A stretch of 64,000 nucleotides of DNA from Pseudorhodobacter antarcticus (GTDB taxonomy: Bacteria; Pseudomonadota; Alphaproteobacteria; Rhodobacterales; Rhodobacteraceae): the NCBI GenBank assembly GCA_945860375.1, contig CAMAQR010000012.1:1-64000 (forward strand). The letters are read 5' to 3'. Below, piece after piece: positions 8,851 to 17,467 of this stretch (its first letter is position 1; every line of letters begins with the position of its first letter). The notes beneath the pieces are model-generated. The model ran no database searches. It was not told the DNA's origin and saw only the letters and a list, made by a program, of their open reading frames with translations. The translations under genes were made by a program, and so were the position numbers.

Positions 8851-9246
8851 ATGGCACGCGATACCAAAGCATCCCGCACGAAGAAAAAAGAACGCAAGAA
8901 CATCGCCGCTGGCGTGGTTCATGTGAACTCTTCGTTCAACAACACCAAAATCTTGATCTCCGACGTTCAGGGCAACGCGATTTCCTGGTCGTCTTCGGGC
9001 ACCATGGGCTTCAAAGGCTCGCGGAAATCCACGCCTTACGCCGCCCAGATGGCTGCTGAAGACGCGGCCCGCAAGGCGCAAGAGCATGGCATGAAAACCG
9101 TCGAAGTCGAAGTGCAGGGCCCCGGTTCGGGTCGTGAATCGGCTCTGCGCGCGTTGGCTGCTGCCGGTCTGAACATCACTTCGATCCGTGATGTGACGCC
9201 GCTGGCCCACAACGGCTGCCGTCCGCCAAAGCGCCGTCGCGTCTAA
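8851..9246 (+). CDS. rpsK: 30S ribosomal protein S11
   Basis: The 131-residue S11 forms the platform near the E site. Diagnostic sequences are [18 protein letters not shown], the [19 protein letters not shown] stretch and the C-terminal [27 protein letters not shown] precedes the ATG 14 bases after rpsM. Confidence 0.98.
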   Translation: MARDTKASRTKKKERKNIAAGVVHVNSSFNNTKILISDVQGNAISWSSSGTMGFKGSRKSTPYAAQMAAEDAARKAQEHGMKTVEVEVQGPGSGRESALRALAAAGLNITSIRDVTPLAHNGCRPPKRRRV

Positions 9247-9261
9247 GGCACTGTTATCAGT

Positions 9262-9288
9262 CGGGTCGTGCGATGTCTGCACGGCCCG
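9262..9288 (+). promoter_or_regulatory. hairpin in the rpsK-rpoA gap
   Basis: CGGGTCGTGC (9262-9271) pairs with GCACGGCCCG (9279-9288) with one G.U pair and a 7-base loop. The following ATTTCGTCATTT is only moderately T-rich. It may partly terminate or process the transcript, setting the ratio of RNA polymerase alpha to ribosomal proteins. Confidence 0.45.
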
Positions 9289-9359
9289 ATTTCGTCATTT
9301 CTGAACCTCGGGCGTCCTCTGCTAGGACATGAGCAGAAGACAAGTATGGAGGCGGTCAC

Positions 9360-10376
9360 ATGATCCACAAAAATTGGCTTGAACTGATTAAACCGACGCA
9401 ACTGGTCGCAAAGCCGGGGGCAGATGCACAACGCACCGCCACCGTCTATGCCGAACCGCTGGAGCGTGGTTTCGGTCTGACATTGGGCAACGCGCTGCGT
9501 CGCGTCCTGATGTCGTCGCTGCAGGGCGGGGCGATCACCTCGGTGCAGATCGACAACGTTCTGCACGAGTTTTCGTCCGTTGCCGGTGTGCGCGAAGACG
9601 TCACCGACATCGTGCTGAATCTGAAAGGTGTTTCGATCAAGATGGATGTGGACGGGCCCAAGCGCCTGTCGATTTCCGCCAAAGGTCCGGGCGTTGTCAC
9701 CGCTGGTGACATCTCGGAAACCAACGGCATCGAGATTCTGAACAAAGACCACGTCATCTGTCACCTCGATGACGGTGCCGACGTGTTCATGGAACTGACC
9801 GTGAACACCGGCAAAGGCTATGTGGCCGCCGACAAGAACCGTCCGGAAGATGCGCCGATTGGCCTGATCCCGATCGACGCAATCTATTCGCCGGTCAAGA
9901 AGGTCAGCTATGAGGTCACCCCGACCCGCGAAGGTCAGGTGCTGGATTATGACCGTCTGACGATGAAAATCGAAACCGATGGCTCGCTGACCCCCGAAGA
10001 CGCCGTGGCCTATGCCGCGCGCATCCTGCAAGATCAACTGGCCGTGTTCGTGAACTTCGACGAGCCCGAAGCCGCCGGCAAAGGTGTCGAAGACGCTGGC
10101 CTCGAATTCAACCCGCTGCTGCTCAAGAAAGTGGACGAGTTGGAATTGTCGGTCCGTTCGGCCAACTGCCTGAAGAACGACAATATCGTGTATATTGGCG
10201 ATCTGATCCAGAAAACCGAAGCCGAAATGCTGCGCACGCCAAACTTTGGCCGCAAGTCCTTGAACGAAATCAAGGAAGTGCTGTCGGGCATGGGTCTGCA
10301 TCTGGGCATGGAAGTCGAAGATTGGCCGCCGGAAAACATCGAAGATCTGGCCAAGCGTTTCGAAGACCAGTTTTAA
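9360..10376 (+). CDS. rpoA: DNA-directed RNA polymerase subunit alpha
   Basis: Alpha dimerises to scaffold beta and beta' and contacts promoter UP elements and activators. The 338-residue protein has the N-terminal assembly domain ([19 protein letters not shown], residues 37-55) and the C-terminal HhH domain ([33 protein letters not shown]). GGAGG precedes ATG 9360. Normal place in the alpha operon. Confidence 0.98.
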   Translation: MIHKNWLELIKPTQLVAKPGADAQRTATVYAEPLERGFGLTLGNALRRVLMSSLQGGAITSVQIDNVLHEFSSVAGVREDVTDIVLNLKGVSIKMDVDGPKRLSISAKGPGVVTAGDISETNGIEILNKDHVICHLDDGADVFMELTVNTGKGYVAADKNRPEDAPIGLIPIDAIYSPVKKVSYEVTPTREGQVLDYDRLTMKIETDGSLTPEDAVAYAARILQDQLAVFVNFDEPEAAGKGVEDAGLEFNPLLLKKVDELELSVRSANCLKNDNIVYIGDLIQKTEAEMLRTPNFGRKSLNEIKEVLSGMGLHLGMEVEDWPPENIEDLAKRFEDQF

Positions 10377-10381
10377 GAATA

Positions 10382-10402
10382 GGGGGGTGGCAACGCCCCC
10401 CC
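10382..10402 (+). promoter_or_regulatory. G/C hairpin in the rpoA-rplQ leader
   Basis: GGGGGG (10382-10387) can pair with CCCCCC (within 10396-10402) around a loop of about eight bases. No T-run follows. The 131-base gap holds no other gene. Confidence 0.35.
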
Positions 10403-10507
10403 AAATGCCCGGGCTGCCGGGGAACAACTGGGCGCAAGCCCCAAGGTGAGCGGGACCAATCGTAGGCCCTGCCGGACAAAGCAAAACACAGCGTCTAGGA
10501 GACTCCG

Positions 10508-10927
10508 ATGCGTCACTCAAATGGTTACCGCAAGCTGAACCGCACCCATGAACACCGCAAGGCGATGTTCGCCAACATGGCCGGTTCGCTGATTGAACAT
10601 GAACAGATCAAGACCACCCTGCCGAAGGCCAAAGAATTGCGCCCGATCATCGAAAAGCTGATCACCTTGGCAAAACGTGGCGACCTGCACGCCCGTCGTC
10701 AGGCCCATGCGCAGTTGAAGCAAGACATCCACACCGCGCGCCTGTTCGAAATCCTTGGCCCGCGCTACCAGACCCGTCAGGGCGGCTATGTTCGCGTGCT
10801 GAAGGCCGGCTTCCGTTATGGCGACATGGCGCCGATGGCGATCATCGAATTCGTTGATCGTGACCCGTCCGCGAAAGGTGCCGCTGACCACGCCCGCACC
10901 GCTGCCGAAGACGCCATCGACGCGTAA
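10508..10927 (+). CDS. rplQ: 50S ribosomal protein L17
   Basis: The 139-residue L17 lies near the tunnel exit. It has the N-terminal [40 protein letters not shown], and the [20 protein letters not shown] segment ending [15 protein letters not shown] precedes the ATG. Last gene of the alpha operon, followed by a strong terminator. Confidence 0.98.
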   Translation: MRHSNGYRKLNRTHEHRKAMFANMAGSLIEHEQIKTTLPKAKELRPIIEKLITLAKRGDLHARRQAHAQLKQDIHTARLFEILGPRYQTRQGGYVRVLKAGFRYGDMAPMAIIEFVDRDPSAKGAADHARTAAEDAIDA

Positions 10928-10963
10928 GGCCAGCGCGCCTTATCAGCGTTATGAAACTGCCAA

Positions 10964-10990
10964 AAAGGCCCGTTCTCGGAACGGGCCTTT
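10964..10990 (+). terminator. terminator of the alpha operon
   Basis: AAAGGCCCGTTC (10964-10975) and GAACGGGCCTTT (10979-10990) form a perfect 12-base-pair stem with a TCG loop. Confidence 0.9.
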
Positions 10991-11114
10991 GTGCATTTCG
11001 GTCAGATTTCTCTAAATAGACAGTGTATCGATTGAAATGATCTGCTCAGGGTTGACCTGTGGGCCTTTCATTGCAACGGATGAACAGGACGGGGAATCGC
11101 ATAGGGCGACAGGC

Positions 11115-11726
11115 GTGGGCAGATCGGCGGACATAGATGTTCAACTGGCAAAGCTGACGACGCTGGCGCCCTCGGGCTATGCGCTTGGCTTGCACATCCG
11201 CTTTGCCTCGGCCCTGATCATGGTGCAAACCTATGATCCGGCCTGGATCGAGGTTTACACCCGACAGGGCTATCTGATGAGCGATCCCTTGGTTTCTTGG
11301 GCCTTCGGTCAGACGGGCAGCCGCCGTTGGAGCGCGCTCGATGCGCCCGATCCTCAAAACATTCTGCCTCAGGCCGCCAGCTTTGGCTTGAACTTCGGTG
11401 TGGCCATTTCGCATGGTCTCAGCACCTCGCGCAGCATCGGCGGCTTTGCCCGCGCGGATCGTGAATTTTTTGATGACGAGATTTCGCAAATTTCTGATCT
11501 TGTCGGGGTCCTGCATCAGAAAACCACACCCCCGGATCAGCTTTCGGCCGCGCAGGTCGACGCCCTCCGCCTGATTGCCAACGGATATCGCTATGCTGAG
11601 GCTGCGGCGCAGTTGGCGATTTCCGAAAGCGCCCTGAAAGCGCGTTTGCGGACGGCCCGCGAGCGTTTGCTTTGCCGCACCACAGCCGAGGCAATCCAAC
11701 GAGCCGCCGCAAACAAGCTCTTTTGA
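11115..11726 (+). CDS. LuxR-family quorum-sensing transcriptional regulator
   Basis: Predicted to bind an acyl-homoserine lactone and control transcription. N-terminal autoinducer domain: YDPAWIEVYTRQGYLMSDP carries the W, Y and D-P positions of the ligand pocket, and RSIGGFARAD the late part of the fold. The C-terminal HTH is divergent but recognisable (LSAAQVDALRLIANGYRYA; ISESALKARLRTARERL). I chose GTG 11115 because relatives start at this point; ATG 11037, 12 bases after a possible TAAATA -10, would add 26 residues and lacks a ribosome binding site. It precedes the LuxI-type gene by 43 bases. Some Rhodobacter species may have such a pair (gtaR/gtaI-like) near the ribosomal cluster, but I could not verify this. 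Confidence 0.85.
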   Translation: MGRSADIDVQLAKLTTLAPSGYALGLHIRFASALIMVQTYDPAWIEVYTRQGYLMSDPLVSWAFGQTGSRRWSALDAPDPQNILPQAASFGLNFGVAISHGLSTSRSIGGFARADREFFDDEISQISDLVGVLHQKTTPPDQLSAAQVDALRLIANGYRYAEAAAQLAISESALKARLRTARERLLCRTTAEAIQRAAANKLF

Positions 11727-11769
11727 TCCCCAGCCCCGGCTGAAATTTTGACCGAAGCTGGAGGATTAT

Positions 11770-12357
11770 ATGCAAACGACCACCCTTTCTTTCCAAAACT
11801 TTCACTCTCATGGCTCGCTGTTCAGCAATGTGCTGCGCGCGCGCCGCGAAACCTTCATTGTCCAACGCAAATGGGATCTTCCCGAAGCCGATGGCATGGA
11901 GTTTGACCAGTACGACACCCCGCAAAGCCGCTGGATCGCGGTGCATGAAGATGGTGTGGTGCTGGCGGGCATTCGCCTGACACCGACGACGGCGCGCTGT
12001 GGCATCTATTCCTACATGATCCGCGACGCGCAGGCCGGTCTGCTGGACACCATCCCGCAAGACCTGCTGTTTGAGGCGGCCCCGGTGTCGCCCTTTGTCT
12101 GGGAAACCAGCCGGGTCTTCATCGCCAAAAACGTACCGTCCGAATGGCGCAGCAAAGTGCAGCGCGATCTGATGAACGAAATGGTGTCATCGGCGCAGGC
12201 GCTTGGGGCCACCAGCTTGTTGGGCCTTTGCCCGTCAATCTGGAGCAGATGGATGCGCCGGATCGGCTTTCAAACGCGCGAAGCCGGGCCGGTCATGGAC
12301 ATCGGCGGCGTGCCGAACCAATGCGTCGAGATGTCCTGCCCGAAACTTCTGCACTGA
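11770..12357 (+). CDS. acyl-homoserine-lactone synthase (LuxI family)
   Basis: Makes an AHL signal from S-adenosylmethionine and acyl-ACP. The 195-residue protein keeps the family's near-invariant residues in order: R and F in RARRETF, W in QRKWDLPE, E/D/D in MEFDQYDT, R in AGIRLTPT, and E/R in WETSRVFI. GGAGGA precedes the ATG. Together with the upstream regulator it forms a complete sensing circuit. The acyl chain length cannot be read from the sequence. Confidence 0.92.
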   Translation: MQTTTLSFQNFHSHGSLFSNVLRARRETFIVQRKWDLPEADGMEFDQYDTPQSRWIAVHEDGVVLAGIRLTPTTARCGIYSYMIRDAQAGLLDTIPQDLLFEAAPVSPFVWETSRVFIAKNVPSEWRSKVQRDLMNEMVSSAQALGATSLLGLCPSIWSRWMRRIGFQTREAGPVMDIGGVPNQCVEMSCPKLLH

Positions 12358-12554
12358 ATGTGGTCAGGTTTTGATGGGGGCACTTCAACCGGACATGGCC
12401 GACTCGTAGGGTGCGCTTCGGCACGGTCCGGTTCCAGAAAACCTGAACGGCATTTCTGGCCACGCCTTGTGGGGTGGGCGTGGCAGATGCATCCGGGCAG
12501 GGTCGATTGACAAATCGGCTTTCGCCCGGCCGCGATGCGACCTATCGTAACCCA

Positions 12555-13865
12555 ATGGCTGACCTGTTTGACACCAACGCTCCCCCGCAGCCAGAGGCTC
12601 CGCGCCCCTTGGCCGACCGGTTGCGTCCGCGCACTCTGGCGCAGGTGATCGGTCAGGCGCATGTGCTTGGCCCAGAAGGCCCGCTGGGTGCCATGCTGGC
12701 CGCACGCAGTCTTTCGTCGCTGATTTTGTGGGGACCGCCCGGCGTCGGCAAAACCACCATCGCGCGGCTGTTGGCTGCGGAAACCGATCTGGCCTTCGTG
12801 CAGATTTCTGCGATCTTCACCGGCGTGCCAGACCTGCGCAAGGTCTTCGAATCTGCGAAAATCCGCCGCCAGAACGGGCAGGGGACGCTGCTGTTCGTCG
12901 ACGAAATCCACCGCTTCAACAAGGCGCAACAGGACGGCTTTCTGCCCTATATGGAGGATGGCACGATCCTGCTGGTCGGCGCCACCACCGAAAATCCCAG
13001 TTTTGAGTTGAATGCGGCACTTCTGTCCCGCGCCCAAGTCATCGTGCTGGAACGCCTGACCCTGACCGAATTGGAACTGCTGGCTCAACGCGCCGAAAAG
13101 GAACTGGCCCGTGCCCTGCCTTTGGACGGCGAAGCGCGTGAGGCAATGATCGACATGGCAGACGGCGATGGCCGCGCTTTGCTGAACCTGATCGAGCAGG
13201 TCGCGGCGTGGAAACTCGACAAACCGCTGACCCGCGATCAACTGTCCACCCGCCTGATGCGCCGCGCTTCCAAATACGACAAATCGGGCGAAGAACATTA
13301 CAATCTGATCTCGGCTTTGCACAAATCGGTGCGCGGCAGCGACCCCGACGCCGCCCTTTACTGGTTTGCCCGCATGCTGGAAGGCGGCGAAGACCCCCGC
13401 TTTCTGGCCCGCCGCATCACCCGCATGGCAGTCGAAGACATCGGCCTCGCCGACCCGCAGGCACAGCAGATTTGCCTTGAATCGTGGAACACCTTCGAAC
13501 GCTTGGGCAGCCCCGAAGGCGAACTCGCGCTGGCGCAGGCGCTGGTCTACATCGCGCTGGCTCCCAAATCAAACGCCGTCTATGTCGCTTATAAAGCCGC
13601 CCGCACTGCCGCCCGCGAAACCGGCAGTCAGCCGCCGCCCCTGCACATCCGCAACGCGCCCACCAAGCTGATGAAAGAGATCGGCTATGGCGCGGGCTAT
13701 GCCTATGACCACGACGCCGAGGACAGCTTTTCCGGCCAGAACTATTTCCCCGACGGCATGAAGCGCCCGGTCTACTACATTCCCCCCGAACGCGGCTTTG
13801 AACGCGAACTGAAAAAGCGCATCGACTATTTCGTCAAACTTCGCGCCAAACGCCAGAACGGTTAA
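12555..13865 (+). CDS. rarA: replication-associated recombination protein A (RarA/MgsA)
   Basis: An AAA+ ATPase of the clamp-loader clade acting at stalled replication forks. The 436-residue protein has RPRTLAQVIGQAHVLG, Walker A GPPGVGKTT near residue 60, Walker B LLFVDEIHRFNKAQQD, sensor 1 GATTENPSF, and the C-terminal tetramerisation region with FARMLEGGEDPRFLARR. ATG 12555 gives the usual N-terminus. The preceding 197 bases hold an imperfect hairpin (GCCACGCC/GGCGTGGC) and no gene. Confidence 0.95.
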   Translation: MADLFDTNAPPQPEAPRPLADRLRPRTLAQVIGQAHVLGPEGPLGAMLAARSLSSLILWGPPGVGKTTIARLLAAETDLAFVQISAIFTGVPDLRKVFESAKIRRQNGQGTLLFVDEIHRFNKAQQDGFLPYMEDGTILLVGATTENPSFELNAALLSRAQVIVLERLTLTELELLAQRAEKELARALPLDGEAREAMIDMADGDGRALLNLIEQVAAWKLDKPLTRDQLSTRLMRRASKYDKSGEEHYNLISALHKSVRGSDPDAALYWFARMLEGGEDPRFLARRITRMAVEDIGLADPQAQQICLESWNTFERLGSPEGELALAQALVYIALAPKSNAVYVAYKAARTAARETGSQPPPLHIRNAPTKLMKEIGYGAGYAYDHDAEDSFSGQNYFPDGMKRPVYYIPPERGFERELKKRIDYFVKLRAKRQNG

Positions 13866-13991
13866 CCACACCTTGGCCTAAACCTCCCGGTTGCGTCGCC
13901 GACAGCTGTGCAGCAGCAAAAAAACGGCGCAGCGGGGGCTGGCCCCGGTCCGACAGTTGACAATTCCCCCATCCGCGCCCAATGAACCCCC

Positions 13992-14345
13992 ATGTTCTGG
14001 ACTCTCTCCCAAGTCGCTGTTGGCGGCGCAATCGGTTCTGTCTTGCGCTTTGCCACCGTTACGGCCATCGGCGCGCCGCTTGGCACGTTGATCGTTAACG
14101 TTGTGGGCAGCTTTGTCATGGGCGTGCTCTTTGTCACTCTCACCACCCGCACGCAGCTTTCCCCCCTTCTGATGACCGGCATCCTTGGTGGCTTCACCAC
14201 CTTCTCTGCCTTCAGCCTTGACGCGCTGAAACTCTGGCAATCCGGCCAGGCCACACAGGCGTTGTTATACACCGCCGCCTCCGTCCTATTGTCCCTCACT
14301 GCCGTCGCCCTTGGCGCAGCCCTAGCCCGTGGAGCCTTCGCATGA
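13992..14345 (+). CDS. crcB: fluoride efflux channel CrcB/Fluc
   Basis: A 117-residue four-helix membrane protein of the dual-topology fluoride exporter family. Motifs: VGGAIGSVLRFATVT, GTLIVNVVGSFVMGVLF and ILGGFTTFSAFSLD with the TTFS fluoride-pathway segment. Overlaps rluC by ATGA. No fluoride riboswitch consensus was recognised upstream. Confidence 0.94.
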   Translation: MFWTLSQVAVGGAIGSVLRFATVTAIGAPLGTLIVNVVGSFVMGVLFVTLTTRTQLSPLLMTGILGGFTTFSAFSLDALKLWQSGQATQALLYTAASVLLSLTAVALGAALARGAFA

Positions 14346-15382
14346 GCGCCGTTCTTCTGATCACCGTCACCGAGGAAGAGGGCGAACAGCGGCTTGACCG
14401 CTGGTTCAAGCGCCGCTTTCCGCATCTGACCCAAGGCCATGTCGAAAAGATGTGCCGCACAGGCCAAGTCCGCGTCGACTCTGCCCGCTGCAAGGCCGCC
14501 GATCGCATCGCCCCCGGCCAAACCGTGCGCGTGCCGCCTTTGCCGGATACCGAGGCCCCGGTGCAGCGCCGCGCTGGCTATTCCGCCGCTGATGAAAAGA
14601 TGATCCAAAACGCGGTGATCTGGAAGGATGAACATATGATCATCCTGAACAAGCCGCCGGGCCTGCCCAGCCAAGGCGGCTCCGGCCAAGGCGACCGCCA
14701 TGTCGATGGCCTGACCGAGGCGCTGAAATTCGGTTACAAGGACCGCCCCAAGCTGGTGCACCGCCTTGACAAAGACACCTCCGGCATCCTGATGCTGGCC
14801 CGCACCGACCGCGTCGCGCGTGCGCTGTCCGAGGCTTTGCGCCACCGCCTGACCCGCAAGATTTATTGGGCCGCCGTCGCCGGTGTGCCGCACCCGCGCC
14901 AAGGCTCGATCAAATACGGGCTGCAAAAGCTGCCCAGTGGTGGCCGTGGCGGCGACGAGAAAATGATGTGCGTTCATCCCGCGAAAATGGCCGAATACCC
15001 TTTGGCCAAGCGCGCGCAGACCGATTACTTCACCCTGTGGTTCCTTGGCAATCGCTTGTCATGGATGGCATTGGAGCCTGTGACGGGCCGCACCCATCAG
15101 TTGCGCACACATATGGCTGAAATCGGCCACCCGATTTTGGGCGACAGCAAATACGGCTTTTCAGGGCAGGAAAACGAAGGCGAAGGCTGGGGCGCCAGCA
15201 TCGGCGGCGACATCAGCCGCAAGCTGCACCTGCATGCCCGTATGATCATGGTCGAACACCCGATCACCAAGAAAATGATGACCTTCACCGCCCCCCTGCC
15301 CGAGCATATGGCGCGGACTTGGAAAACGCTTGATTGGGGCGAAAGTGCCGTGCCCGCCGATCCGTTCACGAGGTCAGAATGA
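14342..15382 (+). CDS. rluC: 23S rRNA pseudouridine synthase, RluA family (RluC-like)
   Basis: Isomerises uridines in 23S rRNA. The 346-residue protein has an N-terminal S4 RNA-binding domain (GEQRLDRWFKRRFPHLTQG), the catalytic VHRLDKDTSGILML with its Asp near residue 146, and VTGRTHQLRTHMAEIGHPI. ATGA overlaps at both ends couple it to crcB and to the ATP12-family gene. Confidence 0.93.
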   Translation: MSAVLLITVTEEEGEQRLDRWFKRRFPHLTQGHVEKMCRTGQVRVDSARCKAADRIAPGQTVRVPPLPDTEAPVQRRAGYSAADEKMIQNAVIWKDEHMIILNKPPGLPSQGGSGQGDRHVDGLTEALKFGYKDRPKLVHRLDKDTSGILMLARTDRVARALSEALRHRLTRKIYWAAVAGVPHPRQGSIKYGLQKLPSGGRGGDEKMMCVHPAKMAEYPLAKRAQTDYFTLWFLGNRLSWMALEPVTGRTHQLRTHMAEIGHPILGDSKYGFSGQENEGEGWGASIGGDISRKLHLHARMIMVEHPITKKMMTFTAPLPEHMARTWKTLDWGESAVPADPFTRSE

Positions 15383-16086
15383 GCGCATGGAAGGCCAAGC
15401 GGTTCTGGAAAGACGCCACCGCCGACTCCTGTGATGGCGGTTTCACTGTGCGTCTGGACGGGCGTGCGGTGAAAACCCCGGCCAAGACTCTGCTGGTGGT
15501 GCCGACGCTGGCTTTGGCGCAGGCGATTGCCGCCGAATGGGACGCGCAGCAGGGTCTGGTCAAGCCCGACACCATGCCGCACACCCGCACCGCCAATTCG
15601 GCGCTGGACAAGGTGGCCACGCAATTTGCGCAGGTGGCCGAGAATATGGCGCTTTATGGTGGCACCGATCTTTTGTGCTACCGCGCCACCGGACCGCAGG
15701 AACTGATCGACCGCCAGCAGGCGCAATGGGGTCCGTTGCTGGACTGGTGCAGCACAGATCTGGGCGCGCCGCTGATCGCCACCGCTGGTGTGATGCACAT
15801 CGAACAGCCCGATGCTTCGTTGGGGCAGTTGTCGGCGCTGGTCCATGGCTGGACCCCGTTTCAACTGGCCGCCGCCCATGATCTGATCGCCATTTCCGGC
15901 TCCTTGGTGTTGGCGCTGGCCGTGACAAAGGGTCGCCTGACCCCGGATCAGGCATGGGCCCTCAGCCGAATCGACGAATCTTGGACCGACGAACAATGGG
16001 GCGTCGACGATGATGCCGCGCATTTGGAGTCGCTGAAACGTGCAGCCTTCACGCATGCTGCCCGATTCTTCGCATTGTGTGGGTAA
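15379..16086 (+). CDS. ATP12-family F1-ATPase assembly chaperone
   Basis: A 235-residue protein of the ATP12 family, which in mitochondria chaperones the F1 alpha subunit and is widespread in alphaproteobacteria. Seen: MSAWKAKRFWKDATADSCDG, FTVRLDGRAVKTPAKTLLVV, and the later HDLIAISGSLVLALAV and ESWTDEQWGVDDDA typical of the family. Starts inside the rluC stop (ATGA), so it is in the same operon. Confidence 0.92.
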   Translation: MSAWKAKRFWKDATADSCDGGFTVRLDGRAVKTPAKTLLVVPTLALAQAIAAEWDAQQGLVKPDTMPHTRTANSALDKVATQFAQVAENMALYGGTDLLCYRATGPQELIDRQQAQWGPLLDWCSTDLGAPLIATAGVMHIEQPDASLGQLSALVHGWTPFQLAAAHDLIAISGSLVLALAVTKGRLTPDQAWALSRIDESWTDEQWGVDDDAAHLESLKRAAFTHAARFFALCG

Positions 16087-16161
16087 CAATCTTTCATCTG
16101 CCCCAGCCCAGACCGTGCATTCCTTGCGATCTGCATTCGGTAACACCTTGAGTTTGCGATA

Positions 16162-16207
16162 ACATTTAAATGTGCAGTTGTTTCGCTTGACCTTTCAAAG
16201 CGCTTTG
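16162..16207. promoter_or_regulatory. two perfect 12-base palindromes upstream of aapJ
   Basis: ACATTTAAATGT at 16162-16173 and CAAAGCGCTTTG at 16196-16207. The second lies just after a TTGACC (16187-16192) that could be a -35. Position and symmetry suggest operator sites for a dimeric regulator of the transporter. The rest of the 233-base gap is non-coding. Confidence 0.4.
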
Positions 16208-16319
16208 CCCGAAACTGTCTGACACTGGCGGCCCCGTGCCGTCATCGGTATCGCATCTGCGACCCACGCAGGGCAACAAAACCGCCGCCACGAACGGCGG
16301 CACACAGGAAGAGGTAAGA

Positions 16320-17336
16320 ATGACAAAATCTGTATTCCTCGGCACTCTCGCGGCCACCACCATCCTTGCAGGCGCGGCATTTGCCGGAACTCTGGATGAT
16401 GTGAAGGCACGCGGCGAGTTGATCTGCGGTTCCAACGTCGCCCTGACGGGCTTTGGCGCACCGGATGCTGACGGCAACTACCAAGGCTTCGACGTTTCGC
16501 TCTGCAAGGCTTTGGCTGCCGCAGTGCTGGGCGATGCTTCCAAGGTCAAATACGTCCCCACCACTGGTGAGACCCGTTTCACCGCGCTGGCTTCGGGCGA
16601 AGTTGACGTGCTGATCCGCAACTCGACCTGGACCTTCTCGCGCGACACCGACCTCAAGTTCGATTTCGTCGCCGTGAACTATTATGACGGTCAGGGTTTC
16701 ATGGTCAAAAAAGACCTCGGCGTTTCGTCCGCCAAAGAGCTTGATGGCGCCACCGTCTGCATCCAGACCGGCACCACGACCGAGTTGAACCTGGCCGACT
16801 TCTTCAAGTCGAACAACATCACCTACACCCCCGTGACCGTGGCCGACGACACCGAAGCCCAGCGTCAGTATGAAGCCGGCGCTTGCGACAGCTTCACCAC
16901 CGACGCCTCCGGTCTGGCTGCCACCCGTGCCTCGTTGGCGGATCCGGCAAACCACATCATCCTGCCGGAAATCATTTCGAAAGAGCCGCTTGGCCCGGTC
17001 GTTCGCCATGGCGACAACAACTGGGGCGATGTCGTACGCTGGACCTATTTCGCGCTGCTGGCTGCTGAAGAAAAAGGCATCACCAAAGCGAACATCGATC
17101 AGGTTGCGTCTTCGACCACCGACCCGGAAGTCAAGCGCCTGCTTGGCATGGAAGGCGACATGGGCGCGATGATGGGCCTTGACGCTGAATGGGCCAAACG
17201 CGCCATTGCCGCCAACGGCAACTATGGCGAAATCTTCGAAGCCAATATCGGCTCGTCCACCCCAATCGGTCTGGCCCGTGGCCTGAACGCATTGTGGACG
17301 CAAGGTGGTTTGCAGTACGCACCGCCGTTCCGTTGA
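16320..17336 (+). CDS. aapJ: general L-amino-acid ABC transporter, periplasmic binding protein
   Basis: Binds polar amino acids in the periplasm for the AapJQMP (Rhizobium) / BztABCD (Rhodobacter, Glu/Gln/Asp/Asn) importer. The 338-residue protein has a signal peptide (MTKSVFLGTLAATTILAGAAFAG, cleavage near residue 22), family-3 binding-protein motifs GELICGSNVALTGFG and GFDVSLCKALAAAV, and the ALASGEVDVLIRNSTWT segment. AGAGG precedes the ATG. First gene of the operon. Confidence 0.95.
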   Translation: MTKSVFLGTLAATTILAGAAFAGTLDDVKARGELICGSNVALTGFGAPDADGNYQGFDVSLCKALAAAVLGDASKVKYVPTTGETRFTALASGEVDVLIRNSTWTFSRDTDLKFDFVAVNYYDGQGFMVKKDLGVSSAKELDGATVCIQTGTTTELNLADFFKSNNITYTPVTVADDTEAQRQYEAGACDSFTTDASGLAATRASLADPANHIILPEIISKEPLGPVVRHGDNNWGDVVRWTYFALLAAEEKGITKANIDQVASSTTDPEVKRLLGMEGDMGAMMGLDAEWAKRAIAANGNYGEIFEANIGSSTPIGLARGLNALWTQGGLQYAPPFR

Positions 17337-17347
17337 TCTGACCATTA

Positions 17348-17371
17348 ACGGGCGCAGGCAACTGCGCCCGT
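17348..17371 (+). terminator. attenuating hairpin between binding protein and permease genes
   Basis: ACGGGCGCAG (17348-17357) pairs perfectly with CTGCGCCCGT (17362-17371) around a GCAA tetraloop, then TTCGTCTT. It probably keeps binding protein in excess over the membrane subunits by partial termination or by protecting the 3' end of the aapJ message. Confidence 0.75.
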
Positions 17372-17467
17372 TTCGTCTTGATCTGACCAACAATACCTGA
17401 ACCGCCGGGGCGACAGACCCATCAGGTCGGCCCAACGCCGACACGCGGTCAGGACAGGGGGAATACC

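Noticed and set aside
10991..11769. lux box near the luxR/luxI genes
   Set aside because: No 18-20 base inverted repeat of that type was found upstream of either gene.
13866..13991. Fluoride riboswitch before crcB
   Set aside because: No match to the conserved pseudoknot sequences; crcB is followed directly by rluC in what looks like a constitutive operon.
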